Assembly: GCF_026013365.1 (NCBI RefSeq)
Contig: NZ_JAPDOE010000009.1
Span: forward strand, 62,001-126,000
Direction of reading: 5' to 3'
Length of the DNA stretch: 64,000 nucleotides
Source: Paenibacillus sp. LS1
Lineage (GTDB): Bacteria; Bacillota; Bacilli; Paenibacillales; Paenibacillaceae
The notes beneath the pieces were generated by a model that worked only from the letters and a program-made list of their open reading frames with translations, was not told the origin of the DNA and did not search any database. Below, piece by piece: positions 25,748-33,671 of this stretch. Position 1 is the first letter of the stretch, and each line of letters starts with the position of its first letter. The position numbers were made by a program, and so were the translations under genes.

Positions 25748-26833
25748 ATGTCAGCAAAATTGAAAGTCGGTATCGTCGGAGGAACGGGAATGGTAGGTCA
25801 GCGTTTCGTGGACCTGCTCGATCAACATCCATGGTTTGAAGTAACAGCTATTTCTGCAAGCGCCAATTCTGCAGGTAAAACATATGAAGAATCCGTACAA
25901 GGCAGATGGAAACTGGCAGTTCCTATTCCGGAAGCTGTGAAGAAAATCGTTGTTCAGGATGCTTCCCAGGTAGATGCTTTTGCCAGCCAGGTTGATTTTA
26001 TTTTCTGCGCGGTTGATATGAAAAAGAATGAAATTCAAGCACTCGAAGAAGCTTACGCTAGAACAGGCACACCTGTGGTGTCCAATAACTCGGCTCACCG
26101 CTGGACGGCAGATGTACCAATGGTAATCCCTGAGATTAACCCGGGACATCTGGACGTGATTGAAGCTCAACGCAAACGTCTGGGTACCAAAACTGGATTC
26201 ATTGCAGTAAAACCTAACTGCTCGATTCAGAGCTATGTGCCAGCACTGCATGCCTTGCGTGAGTTCAACCCGACTCAGGTTGTCGCTTCCACGTATCAAG
26301 CAATCTCCGGAGCAGGTAAAAACTTTACGGACTGGCCCGATATGCTCGATAATGTCATTCCATACATCGGTGGCGAAGAAGAGAAGAGTGAGCAGGAACC
26401 ACTGCGGATCTGGGGTAGCATCGAAAATAATCAGATCGTGAAAGCATCTGCTCCATTAATTACAACACAATGTATTCGTGTTCCGGTAACGGATGGGCAT
26501 CTGGCTACTGTGTTTGTAAACTTCGAGAAAAAACCAAGCAAAGATGAAATTCTGGAGCGTTGGTTGCAGTTCAAAGGTCGCCCACAAGAGCTCGCTCTGC
26601 CAAGCGCACCAAAACAATTCATTACGTATTTTGAAGAAGAGAACAGACCACAGACGAAACTGGATCGTGACATCGAACGCGGAATGGGTGTTTCCACAGG
26701 CCGACTGCGCGAAGATTCACTCTATGATTACAAATTCGTTGGATTATCCCACAACACGCTCCGCGGAGCAGCAGGTGGTGCGGTTCTGATCGCTGAACTG
26801 CTCAAAGCTGAAGGGTATATTCAGCCGAAATAA
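25748..26833 (+). CDS. asd: Aspartate-semialdehyde dehydrogenase
   Basis: This 361-residue enzyme reduces aspartyl phosphate to aspartate semialdehyde, the branch point to lysine, diaminopimelate, threonine and methionine. It has VGIVGGTGMVGQRF (NADP loop, 7-20), SNNSAHRW, the catalytic Cys in KPNCSIQ near 158, and TYQAISGAGK. The length and sequence type match the Asd class that is longer than the usual 330-350 residues. ATG 25748 follows AAAGGAAATGATG. The T-box upstream makes expression depend on uncharged tRNA, most likely tRNA-Lys. Confidence 0.93.
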   Translation: MSAKLKVGIVGGTGMVGQRFVDLLDQHPWFEVTAISASANSAGKTYEESVQGRWKLAVPIPEAVKKIVVQDASQVDAFASQVDFIFCAVDMKKNEIQALEEAYARTGTPVVSNNSAHRWTADVPMVIPEINPGHLDVIEAQRKRLGTKTGFIAVKPNCSIQSYVPALHALREFNPTQVVASTYQAISGAGKNFTDWPDMLDNVIPYIGGEEEKSEQEPLRIWGSIENNQIVKASAPLITTQCIRVPVTDGHLATVFVNFEKKPSKDEILERWLQFKGRPQELALPSAPKQFITYFEEENRPQTKLDRDIERGMGVSTGRLREDSLYDYKFVGLSHNTLRGAAGGAVLIAELLKAEGYIQPK

Positions 26834-26862
26834 GCATTAGATTAAAGAGATTACATTGACGA

Positions 26863-26893
26863 AAAACGCCGACAATCATGTCGGCGTTTTTTT
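26863..26893 (+). terminator. Terminator after asd
   Basis: AAAACGCCGACA pairs with TGTCGGCGTTTT around ATCA, followed by T. It is A-rich upstream and so may also act on the convergent symporter gene. Confidence 0.88.
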
Positions 26894-26909
26894 ACATTCA
26901 AGTATTTTG

Positions 26910-27884
26910 TTAGGCGGCAGATGTCTTATCCGACTTTTGCAGAAGCTGAGAGCGGCGACCGAGCAGATAACCTGTCAGGGAAGCGAGCATTTGTTGGAAT
27001 ACCATACCAAGCACGACGGGGACAGCAACAGGTGGTGGAAAATAAGAAACAGCCAGTACTGCGCCTGCGCTGATATTACGCATGCCTCCATTGAACACCA
27101 GAGCGACCTGATCGGCCTCATTCCAGCCCAGCAATCGGGCGATGAAATAACTCAGCGCATAACCGAATGATGCCAGGAAAACAATGATGACCGCAAGACC
27201 AGCCAACTTCCAGTTGAAATCCGCCAAGTAGGGTGCAACGACAGATCCGTTAATCGCGACAACAGATGCCATAAACAATTTGGATAACGGATTCAATCTC
27301 GGTCCCCAGACCGGGACAATAGCGCCTTTAGTCCACTCATTCAAAAGCATACCGAGCAAGGACGGCACAACAATCATCCAGAACAGACTGCTCATCATGG
27401 CTGCCGTATCCAATGTGACACTGGTGCCGATTAACAGAGATAACACGCCGGGCACAACGAAAGGCGCAAGCATGGTATCAATCAGGATGATGGAAAGTGT
27501 AAGTGCGATATTGCCCCGATAGATACTGACCCAGATGAAGCTGCTGATCCCTGTCGGAATCACGGCTGCCAGAACAAGGCCTGTTATGGTGTAAGCATCT
27601 GTAGGGAAGACCAGATGACCCATGCCCAGAGCGATGAGAGGCATAGCCAGATGCAAAATAAACAGACATACAAACAGGGGGAACGGCTTCTTCAGCACGT
27701 TTACAAAATCCCGTATCCCAAGACTGATACTTCCAGCGAACGTCATGAACGCAAAGAGCCAAGGGGATAAAAAGGTATAAGAAGAAAGAAAACTCCCGCA
27801 TAACACGCCAATAATAATGCTGATTGGGGTAATCAGTGGCATGATGCGGTTCAAGCGTTGGTTTATGGCTTGAAGCATAATCAT
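26910..27884 (-). CDS. Bile acid:sodium symporter (SBF) family transporter
   Basis: A 324-residue membrane protein with about nine to ten hydrophobic helices and the SBF/ASBT fold pattern, including PTGISSFIWVS and ALVFNGGMRNIS with the crossing-helix residues. Bacterial relatives carry pantoate, organic anions or ketopantoate precursors; the sequence does not decide the substrate. A ribosome site (AAAGGGATG) precedes ATG 27884. It stands alone, convergent with asd and divergent from a lipoprotein gene. Confidence 0.8.
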   Translation of the reverse strand: MIMLQAINQRLNRIMPLITPISIIIGVLCGSFLSSYTFLSPWLFAFMTFAGSISLGIRDFVNVLKKPFPLFVCLFILHLAMPLIALGMGHLVFPTDAYTITGLVLAAVIPTGISSFIWVSIYRGNIALTLSIILIDTMLAPFVVPGVLSLLIGTSVTLDTAAMMSSLFWMIVVPSLLGMLLNEWTKGAIVPVWGPRLNPLSKLFMASVVAINGSVVAPYLADFNWKLAGLAVIIVFLASFGYALSYFIARLLGWNEADQVALVFNGGMRNISAGAVLAVSYFPPPVAVPVVLGMVFQQMLASLTGYLLGRRSQLLQKSDKTSAA

Positions 27885-28013
27885 GACATCCCTTTACCGT
27901 GTGATTCTACTATTATACATGTTAATAACGCCGGCTGCAGACCCATTTGCAATGAAGCAGTCTGAAAAGGTATCATGGACTTGGAACAAGGATTCCGAAT
28001 AGGAGAAGGGGAG

Positions 28014-28490
28014 ATGATCATGTTCATAAGAAAAAGAAAGCACACGTTAATGATGACAGGCCTTATTGCATCAAGTATTCTGCTGATTTCAGCCTGTTCT
28101 GTCGTGGAACAAGCCAATCAAAGTCTAAATTATGTGAGCGGGGCTACTGATTATATAGAACAGGTATCGACCGCCGGGGCTGATCTGCAAGAGCTCGCTT
28201 CGGGTGCGGTGAATACCCCGGAGATTACGACGCAGATTCAAGAGAAAATCGATCTGATTCAAGCAGAAGCGAGCGAATTTTCTCAGCTGACGGCACCAGC
28301 AATAGGAGAAAGCATTCATGAGAATCTGGTCAGCTACAATACGCAATTAACGGAAGTCGTGGACAATTTCGAGAATACGATTGCAGAGCAAGGCTTTACG
28401 GCTGAAAACTGGGAGAAGACGGGCATTCCTGAACTGATTACCAACATCAATAATTTGAAAGATCCGCTAAGCGGGCTTCAGGGAGAATAA
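28014..28490 (+). CDS. DUF6376-like small lipoprotein
   Basis: A 158-residue predicted lipoprotein. A basic start and hydrophobic segment end in the lipobox LISAC, so the mature protein is tethered to the outer face of the membrane. The mature part is acidic, Glu/Gln-rich and helical, with the pattern SLNYVSGATDYIEQV seen in Bacillus DUF6376 proteins. Function is unknown for this family. ATG 28014 follows AGGAGAAGGGG; ATG 28020 is also possible. A terminator at 28513 ends the unit. Confidence 0.75.
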   Translation: MIMFIRKRKHTLMMTGLIASSILLISACSVVEQANQSLNYVSGATDYIEQVSTAGADLQELASGAVNTPEITTQIQEKIDLIQAEASEFSQLTAPAIGESIHENLVSYNTQLTEVVDNFENTIAEQGFTAENWEKTGIPELITNINNLKDPLSGLQGE

Positions 28491-28512
28491 GATGAATTAA
28501 TCTAACTACATG

Positions 28513-28563
28513 AAAAGGGTGAGACATCGGAGTGATTGAATTACCGATATGTTCGCCTTTTTT
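28513..28563 (+). terminator. Terminator after the lipoprotein gene
   Basis: AAAAGGGTGA..ACATCGG pairs imperfectly with CCGATATGTTCGCCTTTT, followed by T. Confidence 0.65.
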
Positions 28564-28672
28564 ATTTTCCGAAAACTCATGCATATTTAATGTCACTGGA
28601 GCTAGACTATATCAAGTAATCATGAGATGCATATGACATTTATCTCATATTCATGTGAAGATGATCTGTGAT

Positions 28673-28737
28673 TTGACAAGGCTGTGACAGAGGCGTATGA
28701 TAAAAATATAAGTTAATAAAATATAGTTACTTACTAT
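28673..28737 (+). promoter_or_regulatory. Promoter and possible operator of the SDR gene
   Basis: TTGACA (28673-28678), 17 bp, TATGAT (28696-28701) form a strong sigma-A promoter. Downstream, ATAGT-N5-ACTAT (28723-28737) is a short dyad over the transcribed region, in the style of MarR/HxlR operators. No regulator gene is adjacent, so the operator part is tentative. Confidence 0.6.
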
Positions 28738-28784
28738 AAGTTTATGGTGTGACTAAATATATTTTGCCAAAGGAGACCTACGTT

Positions 28785-29540
28785 ATGACTCAACACAATG
28801 GAAAAGTAATCATTATTACAGGTGGAGCTAGTGGTATTGGTAAAGAGACAGCACTTCAACTTTCGGATCTAGGTGCGACTATTGTTATCGCTGACTATAA
28901 TGAAGAGGGTGCGAAGAAGCTTGCCGCAGAGATTGAAGCAGCAGGTGGAACAGCGGGCGCATATAAAGTGGATGTATCCAAAGGGGACGAAATTAAAGCT
29001 CTCATCGACTGGACAGTAGAGCAATATGGTACGCTGAGCGGTATTTTCAATAACGCAGGGATCGGACTCGTGAAGCCGTTTCTGGAGATGGACCCGGAAT
29101 CCTATCACAGAGTCATTGATGTAGATCAACACAGTGTGTACTATGGCATGTATTATGGTGCGAAAAAAATGGTTGAATTGAATGTACAAGGTACCATTGT
29201 AAATACAGCTTCGATCTATGGAAGTGTTGCGGCAGTAGGTAGTTTCAACTACAACGCAGCGAAGGCTGCTGTTGTCATGATGTCCAAATCCGGTGCACTT
29301 GAACTTGCTGAGCATGGAATTCGTGTAGTTGGTGTAGCACCTGGCTTTATCGAAACCCCGATTCTGGGTGATGACCAAGCCATGAAGGATGCGCTTGCTA
29401 CTCAACATATGCGTGGAGAGCTTATTCAACCGGAGAAAGTAGCCAGTGTGGTTACATTCCTGTTCAGTGATGCAGCAAGTGCAGTGAACGGGACAACCGT
29501 TGCCGTAGATGATGGATTCCTCAGCTTCAAAACTAAATAA
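28785..29540 (+). CDS. SDR family oxidoreductase (classical)
   Basis: A 251-residue classical short-chain dehydrogenase. It has TGGASGIG (cofactor), NNAG near residue 86, catalytic Ser near 139 and YNAAK near 152-156. The C-terminal AVNGTTVAVDDGFLSF is the usual SDR ending. ATG 28785 follows AAAGGAGACC; the open frame before it starts within the untranslated leader. Single-gene unit with its own promoter and terminator. The substrate is unknown. Confidence 0.87.
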   Translation: MTQHNGKVIIITGGASGIGKETALQLSDLGATIVIADYNEEGAKKLAAEIEAAGGTAGAYKVDVSKGDEIKALIDWTVEQYGTLSGIFNNAGIGLVKPFLEMDPESYHRVIDVDQHSVYYGMYYGAKKMVELNVQGTIVNTASIYGSVAAVGSFNYNAAKAAVVMMSKSGALELAEHGIRVVGVAPGFIETPILGDDQAMKDALATQHMRGELIQPEKVASVVTFLFSDAASAVNGTTVAVDDGFLSFKTK

Positions 29541-29589
29541 GTACCCTTTTAATATAAAGGTACTCATTTCAGAAAAAAGAAAAACAGAA

Positions 29590-29630
29590 AAAAACGGTGC
29601 AGAACGATTTATTCGTTTTGCACCGTTTTT
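29590..29630 (+). terminator. Terminator after the SDR gene
   Basis: AAAACGGTGCAGAACGA pairs with TTCGTTTTGCACCGTTTT around TTTA, ending in T. A smaller AGTACC/GGTACT hairpin lies just upstream near 29541-29565. Confidence 0.85.
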
Positions 29631-29737
29631 GTATTTTCATTATAAAGTAATCGTAGCGTATGAGATGGAAATAAGTTTGTCGAATCATCCCGAAAATTCA
29701 GAGATCATGATACAATTAGCAAGGTTGTATCTGTTTA

Positions 29738-29908
29738 TCATTTTGTGGTGTCATATACAATTCGAACGCCGAGAGAGCCATAACTCTCTTCTTTGTAATG
29801 ACATTGAGAACAGGTCTTGGTCGAGCATAATGCATCGTTATGAACTTGTAATTTTTCGTTGCACTGTGGACATTTATTTTCAAAAAGAGTCTTTAACACG
29901 TTAAACAT
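29738..29908 (-). CDS. Small zinc-ribbon protein, 56 residues
   Basis: This short minus-strand ORF starts at ATG 29908 and ends TGA 29738. It encodes a compact protein with CPQC (13-16) and CSQC (33-36), a spacing suited to binding one zinc ion as a ribbon. An extra Cys lies at 28. The N-terminal helix MFNVLKTLFENK precedes the ribbon. A GAGTGAT site lies upstream. It could be an RNA- or protein-binding adaptor; I do not recognise the family. It occupies the gap between the SDR gene and the TauE-like gene. Confidence 0.72.
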   Translation of the reverse strand: MFNVLKTLFENKCPQCNEKLQVHNDALCSTKTCSQCHYKEESYGSLGVRIVYDTTK

Positions 29909-30033
29909 GATTAATCACTCATTTCGGATTAATTTACTTGGTTTTCATTATAACGGATAATATTCGCCGTGTATACCACTTTTACGTTGAATCGAAATGA
30001 GATATATATTGCACGAAAGGAAGCGCATAACCG

Positions 30034-30831
30034 ATGGATCTTTTGCTTTTTGTCATCATGTTTATACTGGGTCTGGTCGGTTCATTCTTCTCCGGTTTGT
30101 TGGGTATTGGTGGGGCCATTATCAATTATCCGCTGCTGTTATATGTTCCATCCTGGATGGGATTGGAGCCGTTCTCAGCACATCAGGTATCGTCGATCAG
30201 TATGTTTCAAGTGTTTTTCGCTTCACTTGCTGGTGTGATTGCATTTCGCAGAAAAGTAAAAACGGGTAGAAGTGGCGGGGCGATCGTTCACCGCGGATTG
30301 GTGCTGTACATGGGTTCCAGCATTCTTGCTGGCAGTCTGATTGGCGGGTTCATATCCGGTCATCTGGACGGAAGAATTATTAATCTGATCTATGGCATTC
30401 TGGCGATCATTGCGATTGTACTCATGCTCATTCCCGGAAAAGGGAAGCTTGAGACATCCGCTCCACTGGTGTTTAACCGATGGGTTGCGGCAGGTACTGC
30501 TTTTGCAGTAGGAATTGTGTCTGGAATTGTTGGTGCGGGGGGTGCTTTTATCCTTATCCCAATCATGCTGACGATTCTCAACATCCCCGTACGAACGACG
30601 ATTGCTTCTTCACTGGCGATTGTATTTATCTCGGCCATTGGCGGCGTTATAGGGAAAATTACGGGTGGAGACATTCCGCTGGAACCCATCATCTATACGG
30701 TAATCGGAAGTCTGCTAGGGGCATCCCTTGGTTCACGAGTTAGTTCGATGATCAATGTGAGCTTACTTCGGTATGCATTAATTGTCATCATCGCCATCAC
30801 GGCGGTTAAAGTCTGGTCTTCTATTCTGTAA
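30034..30831 (+). CDS. TauE/SafE family permease
   Basis: A 265-residue membrane protein with about eight helices arranged as two repeats. Each repeat contains the family's Gly-rich signature: LVGSFFSGLLGIGGAI near 9-24 and GIVSGIVGAGGAFILIP near 164-180. Members export sulfite, sulfoacetate or related organosulfur anions, or import them. ATG 30034 follows AAAGGAAGCG. It is a single gene with no sulfur genes next to it, so the substrate is open. Confidence 0.85.
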   Translation: MDLLLFVIMFILGLVGSFFSGLLGIGGAIINYPLLLYVPSWMGLEPFSAHQVSSISMFQVFFASLAGVIAFRRKVKTGRSGGAIVHRGLVLYMGSSILAGSLIGGFISGHLDGRIINLIYGILAIIAIVLMLIPGKGKLETSAPLVFNRWVAAGTAFAVGIVSGIVGAGGAFILIPIMLTILNIPVRTTIASSLAIVFISAIGGVIGKITGGDIPLEPIIYTVIGSLLGASLGSRVSSMINVSLLRYALIVIIAITAVKVWSSIL

Positions 30832-31019
30832 AATCATCTACGTGGGAATGAACAATGACGATTTCGTAACCAAACGGTTGGATCGCCGTATATAGGTTAT
30901 GAACATGAGCTGAAGCGTTGGATACACGATTAAATGAGTTCAGTTTTCGTCCATGGAGCACCTCATACTCCTTTCATGGATACATGTTTAACATTAATAG
31001 AAGTTGAGGTATCCATCCT

Positions 31020-33401
31020 ATGAATAACGTACTTACAGACCAGGCTGATGCAGGTTATCGGCTAGCTGAGCAGAAAGCATCTCAGTATTTTACTTCTCTT
31101 AGACAGCAACTTATGGCTAATACGTATACTACAGCACTTACCCAAGATATTCATGTATGGCAAAAAAAACATATTCATCGTTTTGCCTGGCTTTCTCTTT
31201 TATCACCAAGCAAAAGAAAACCGGATCCTCGGGATGTTCATAGATATATCCATTGGCTGAATACTACTGGAAAGCTGGATGATTACCTGGATCGGAGTAT
31301 CTCATATATTTATATGCGAGATTTGGGGCAAGCCCTTGATTCTCCAGATACGCAAGCCCGAGTACAGCACGTTGTCCAGAATACCAAAAAATACTTTATG
31401 GGCTCTGCTACTGGGCGCAAAGGACAGCCCGATTATATCAGTCTTGCTGCGTTGTACCGGTGGGGACAGAAGGAGCACATTGAACCTGCCGTCATCTGGG
31501 TAATGGACAAATTAAAGAACGTAGCATCCAACATCCCGAAAGAGCTGGATGCAGAGCAGGCGCAGCGGAAGCTCATCAAGATCATTCTCGGCGTGGTCCT
31601 TCATGTGGACGATGAGATGAACGAGCAGACACCACCTGAAGAACGTGCCCAAAGATTTGATGCAGCGATTCGACTCGGTTATTCGTACGGTTTGACGTAT
31701 CCATTTGTGGACGACCTACTGGATTCTCAAGCCCTGACTGTTCAGGAAAAAGAGCAATATTCTCTGATGATACGTGATGCACTTCTTACCGGGGTCGTAC
31801 CTGATCTTGGAGAATGGAAAGGCAGCAATCTTGAAGTGATTGAATATGTGCATTCCGAGCTTCGGGAAGCATTTGAGTATATCAAGAATTATCAGCATCC
31901 AGAGAAACAGCGCACGTTCCTAGAGCAATCCTATGTGTTCTTTCAGTCTCAGGAGATTGATCGTAGCAAGAAATTAGCCAATGCGAATTATAGCAATGAA
32001 GAACTGTACATTCCGATTATTATCAAATCTTCTTCCTCCCGATTAATCGTTCGGTCTGTTCTCAGTGCGCCAGTCGATGAAGGATTCGATCTGCGGACGT
32101 TCTATTACGGGATATATAATCAGCTGGCCGATGATTTTGCCGATATGTTTGACGATATGGAAGAAGGGGCAGTGACTCCGTATACGTACTATTTGAAATA
32201 TCGAGATTTGCGCCCTGATCTGATTAATCCGTATGAATTGTATTGGGCAGTCATCTCTCATCTGATCCATGATGTATACAACTCAGACGCCAAGACCCGT
32301 GAGGTGATACTGGATCGTGCTATTAACGGGCTGAAGCGTTGTAAAGAACGGTTGGGGCAGGAGAAATATGATGAAGTGATGATGATTTTTGCCTCTGGGC
32401 AGCCTGAATTCAACCGACTGGTTCAGCAGATGGTGCGAAAAGCGGATGACGTTGATTTCTTGGATAAATTGTTACGGGATCAGGTCGTGCTTCAATTGAA
32501 AAACGACAAGCAGGAGAAAGAGGAGTTCAAGCAGACCATTCGAACGGTTCGCGAACAGATTAATGTGGAGTTGCAGATTGCGAAACCAAATGGCCTTCAT
32601 GAGATGAAAGAAACGCTGATCGATGCAGCCAATTACAGCTTGCAGGGAGATGGGAAAAGGCTACGCCCCATATTAACCTGGGTTATGGGTGTCCGCGAGT
32701 ATGGTTTACCTGAATCATCTATCGTTCCGCTGCTTAGATCGCTGGAGTACATGCATACCGCTTCCCTGATCTTCGATGATCTGCCTACACAGGATAATGC
32801 TTCGACAAGGCGTGGACGTTCTACGCTGCACCACGTACACAATAGCGCCACAGCAGAGCTTACCGGTCTATTTCTTATCCAGAAGGCGATTGGAGAGCAA
32901 TCTTCATTGGATCGCTTTGATGCGGCAACCGTGCTCACACTCATTCAGTATTCAGCTGAAAAAGCAGAGGATATGTGTATGGGGCAGGCGATGGATCTGA
33001 ATTCCAAAGGTAAGGCATTGACGCTTGAGCAGTTGAACATGATCTGTTTTTACAAAACAGGTATTGCCTTCGAAGCTGCTCTGGTCATGCCAGCCATTCT
33101 TGCCCAAGTGAAGGAAGCGGAGATAGCTACGCTGAAAAAGTTCGCTTATCATGCGGGGATCGCCTTCCAGATCAAGGACGACTTGCTGGATTTCGAAGGA
33201 AATCACCTCATTCTTGGGAAACCAGCAGGTCAGGATGAGCGGAACAACAATTCCACCTTTGTATCTATTCTCGGTGATGAAGGCGCGAAGAAAGCGATGT
33301 GGGAGCATTATTGTCTCGCCACAGATGCATTGACTGAGATGCCGAAGCCTATTCCGTTTTTGAGACATCTATTGGATTATCTCGTTGGTCGCGAGCGCTA
33401 A
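31020..33401 (+). CDS. Two-domain polyprenyl synthase with novel N-terminal half
   Basis: A 793-residue soluble protein, more than twice the size of a normal polyprenyl diphosphate synthase (about 300-350). The C-terminal part (about 515-793) is a recognisable trans-isoprenyl synthase: GDGKRLRP (543-550), first Asp-rich motif DDLPTQD (586-592), basic RRGR (597-600) and second motif DDLLD (720-724). The N-terminal half (1-500) matches nothing I recognise but is helical and has Asp-rich strings HVDDEM (195-200), VDDLLD (230-235) and ADDFADMFDD (370-379), resembling metal-binding motifs of the same fold. A prenyl synthase joined to a cyclase or second transferase is possible. ATG 31020 is 8 bases after GAGG. 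It has no terpene-pathway neighbours. Confidence 0.8.
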   Translation: MNNVLTDQADAGYRLAEQKASQYFTSLRQQLMANTYTTALTQDIHVWQKKHIHRFAWLSLLSPSKRKPDPRDVHRYIHWLNTTGKLDDYLDRSISYIYMRDLGQALDSPDTQARVQHVVQNTKKYFMGSATGRKGQPDYISLAALYRWGQKEHIEPAVIWVMDKLKNVASNIPKELDAEQAQRKLIKIILGVVLHVDDEMNEQTPPEERAQRFDAAIRLGYSYGLTYPFVDDLLDSQALTVQEKEQYSLMIRDALLTGVVPDLGEWKGSNLEVIEYVHSELREAFEYIKNYQHPEKQRTFLEQSYVFFQSQEIDRSKKLANANYSNEELYIPIIIKSSSSRLIVRSVLSAPVDEGFDLRTFYYGIYNQLADDFADMFDDMEEGAVTPYTYYLKYRDLRPDLINPYELYWAVISHLIHDVYNSDAKTREVILDRAINGLKRCKERLGQEKYDEVMMIFASGQPEFNRLVQQMVRKADDVDFLDKLLRDQVVLQLKNDKQEKEEFKQTIRTVREQINVELQIAKPNGLHEMKETLIDAANYSLQGDGKRLRPILTWVMGVREYGLPESSIVPLLRSLEYMHTASLIFDDLPTQDNASTRRGRSTLHHVHNSATAELTGLFLIQKAIGEQSSLDRFDAATVLTLIQYSAEKAEDMCMGQAMDLNSKGKALTLEQLNMICFYKTGIAFEAALVMPAILAQVKEAEIATLKKFAYHAGIAFQIKDDLLDFEGNHLILGKPAGQDERNNNSTFVSILGDEGAKKAMWEHYCLATDALTEMPKPIPFLRHLLDYLVGRER

Positions 33402-33453
33402 CCCATTATTCTCACAATTCCTTGTTTCATATGACTTATAATGAGATATAACG

Positions 33454-33502
33454 ACAAAGGTCGGGATTCCATACGGATGGATTCCAGGCCTTGTTTGGTT
33501 TT
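33454..33502 (+). terminator. Possible terminator after the polyprenyl synthase gene
   Basis: ACAAAGG pairs with CCTTGTTT, with a further imperfect stem inside, followed by a weak T run. The rest of the 270-bp gap shows nothing clear. Confidence 0.4.
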
Positions 33503-33671
33503 ATAGACACAAATTCCTTGGAAAGATTTGTTTCAACGGCTGAAATTCTGGGTATTAAGCAGGTACTGTTGTGTTTAAACCGGCTAATTTTTATAAAACA
33601 ATTTATATCAGGCGAAATTTAAATTTCGACATTCTTTATCTTGAGTTTATATGCCAAAAGGAGAGCTTACA

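Noticed and set aside
26856..27170. Plus-strand ORF of 104 residues after asd
   Set aside because: It lies antisense to the SBF transporter gene and starts in the asd terminator; it has no ribosome site of quality.
29509..29904. Plus-strand ORF of 131 residues after the SDR gene
   Set aside because: It begins within the SDR gene, runs through the terminator, and is antisense to the zinc-ribbon ORF.
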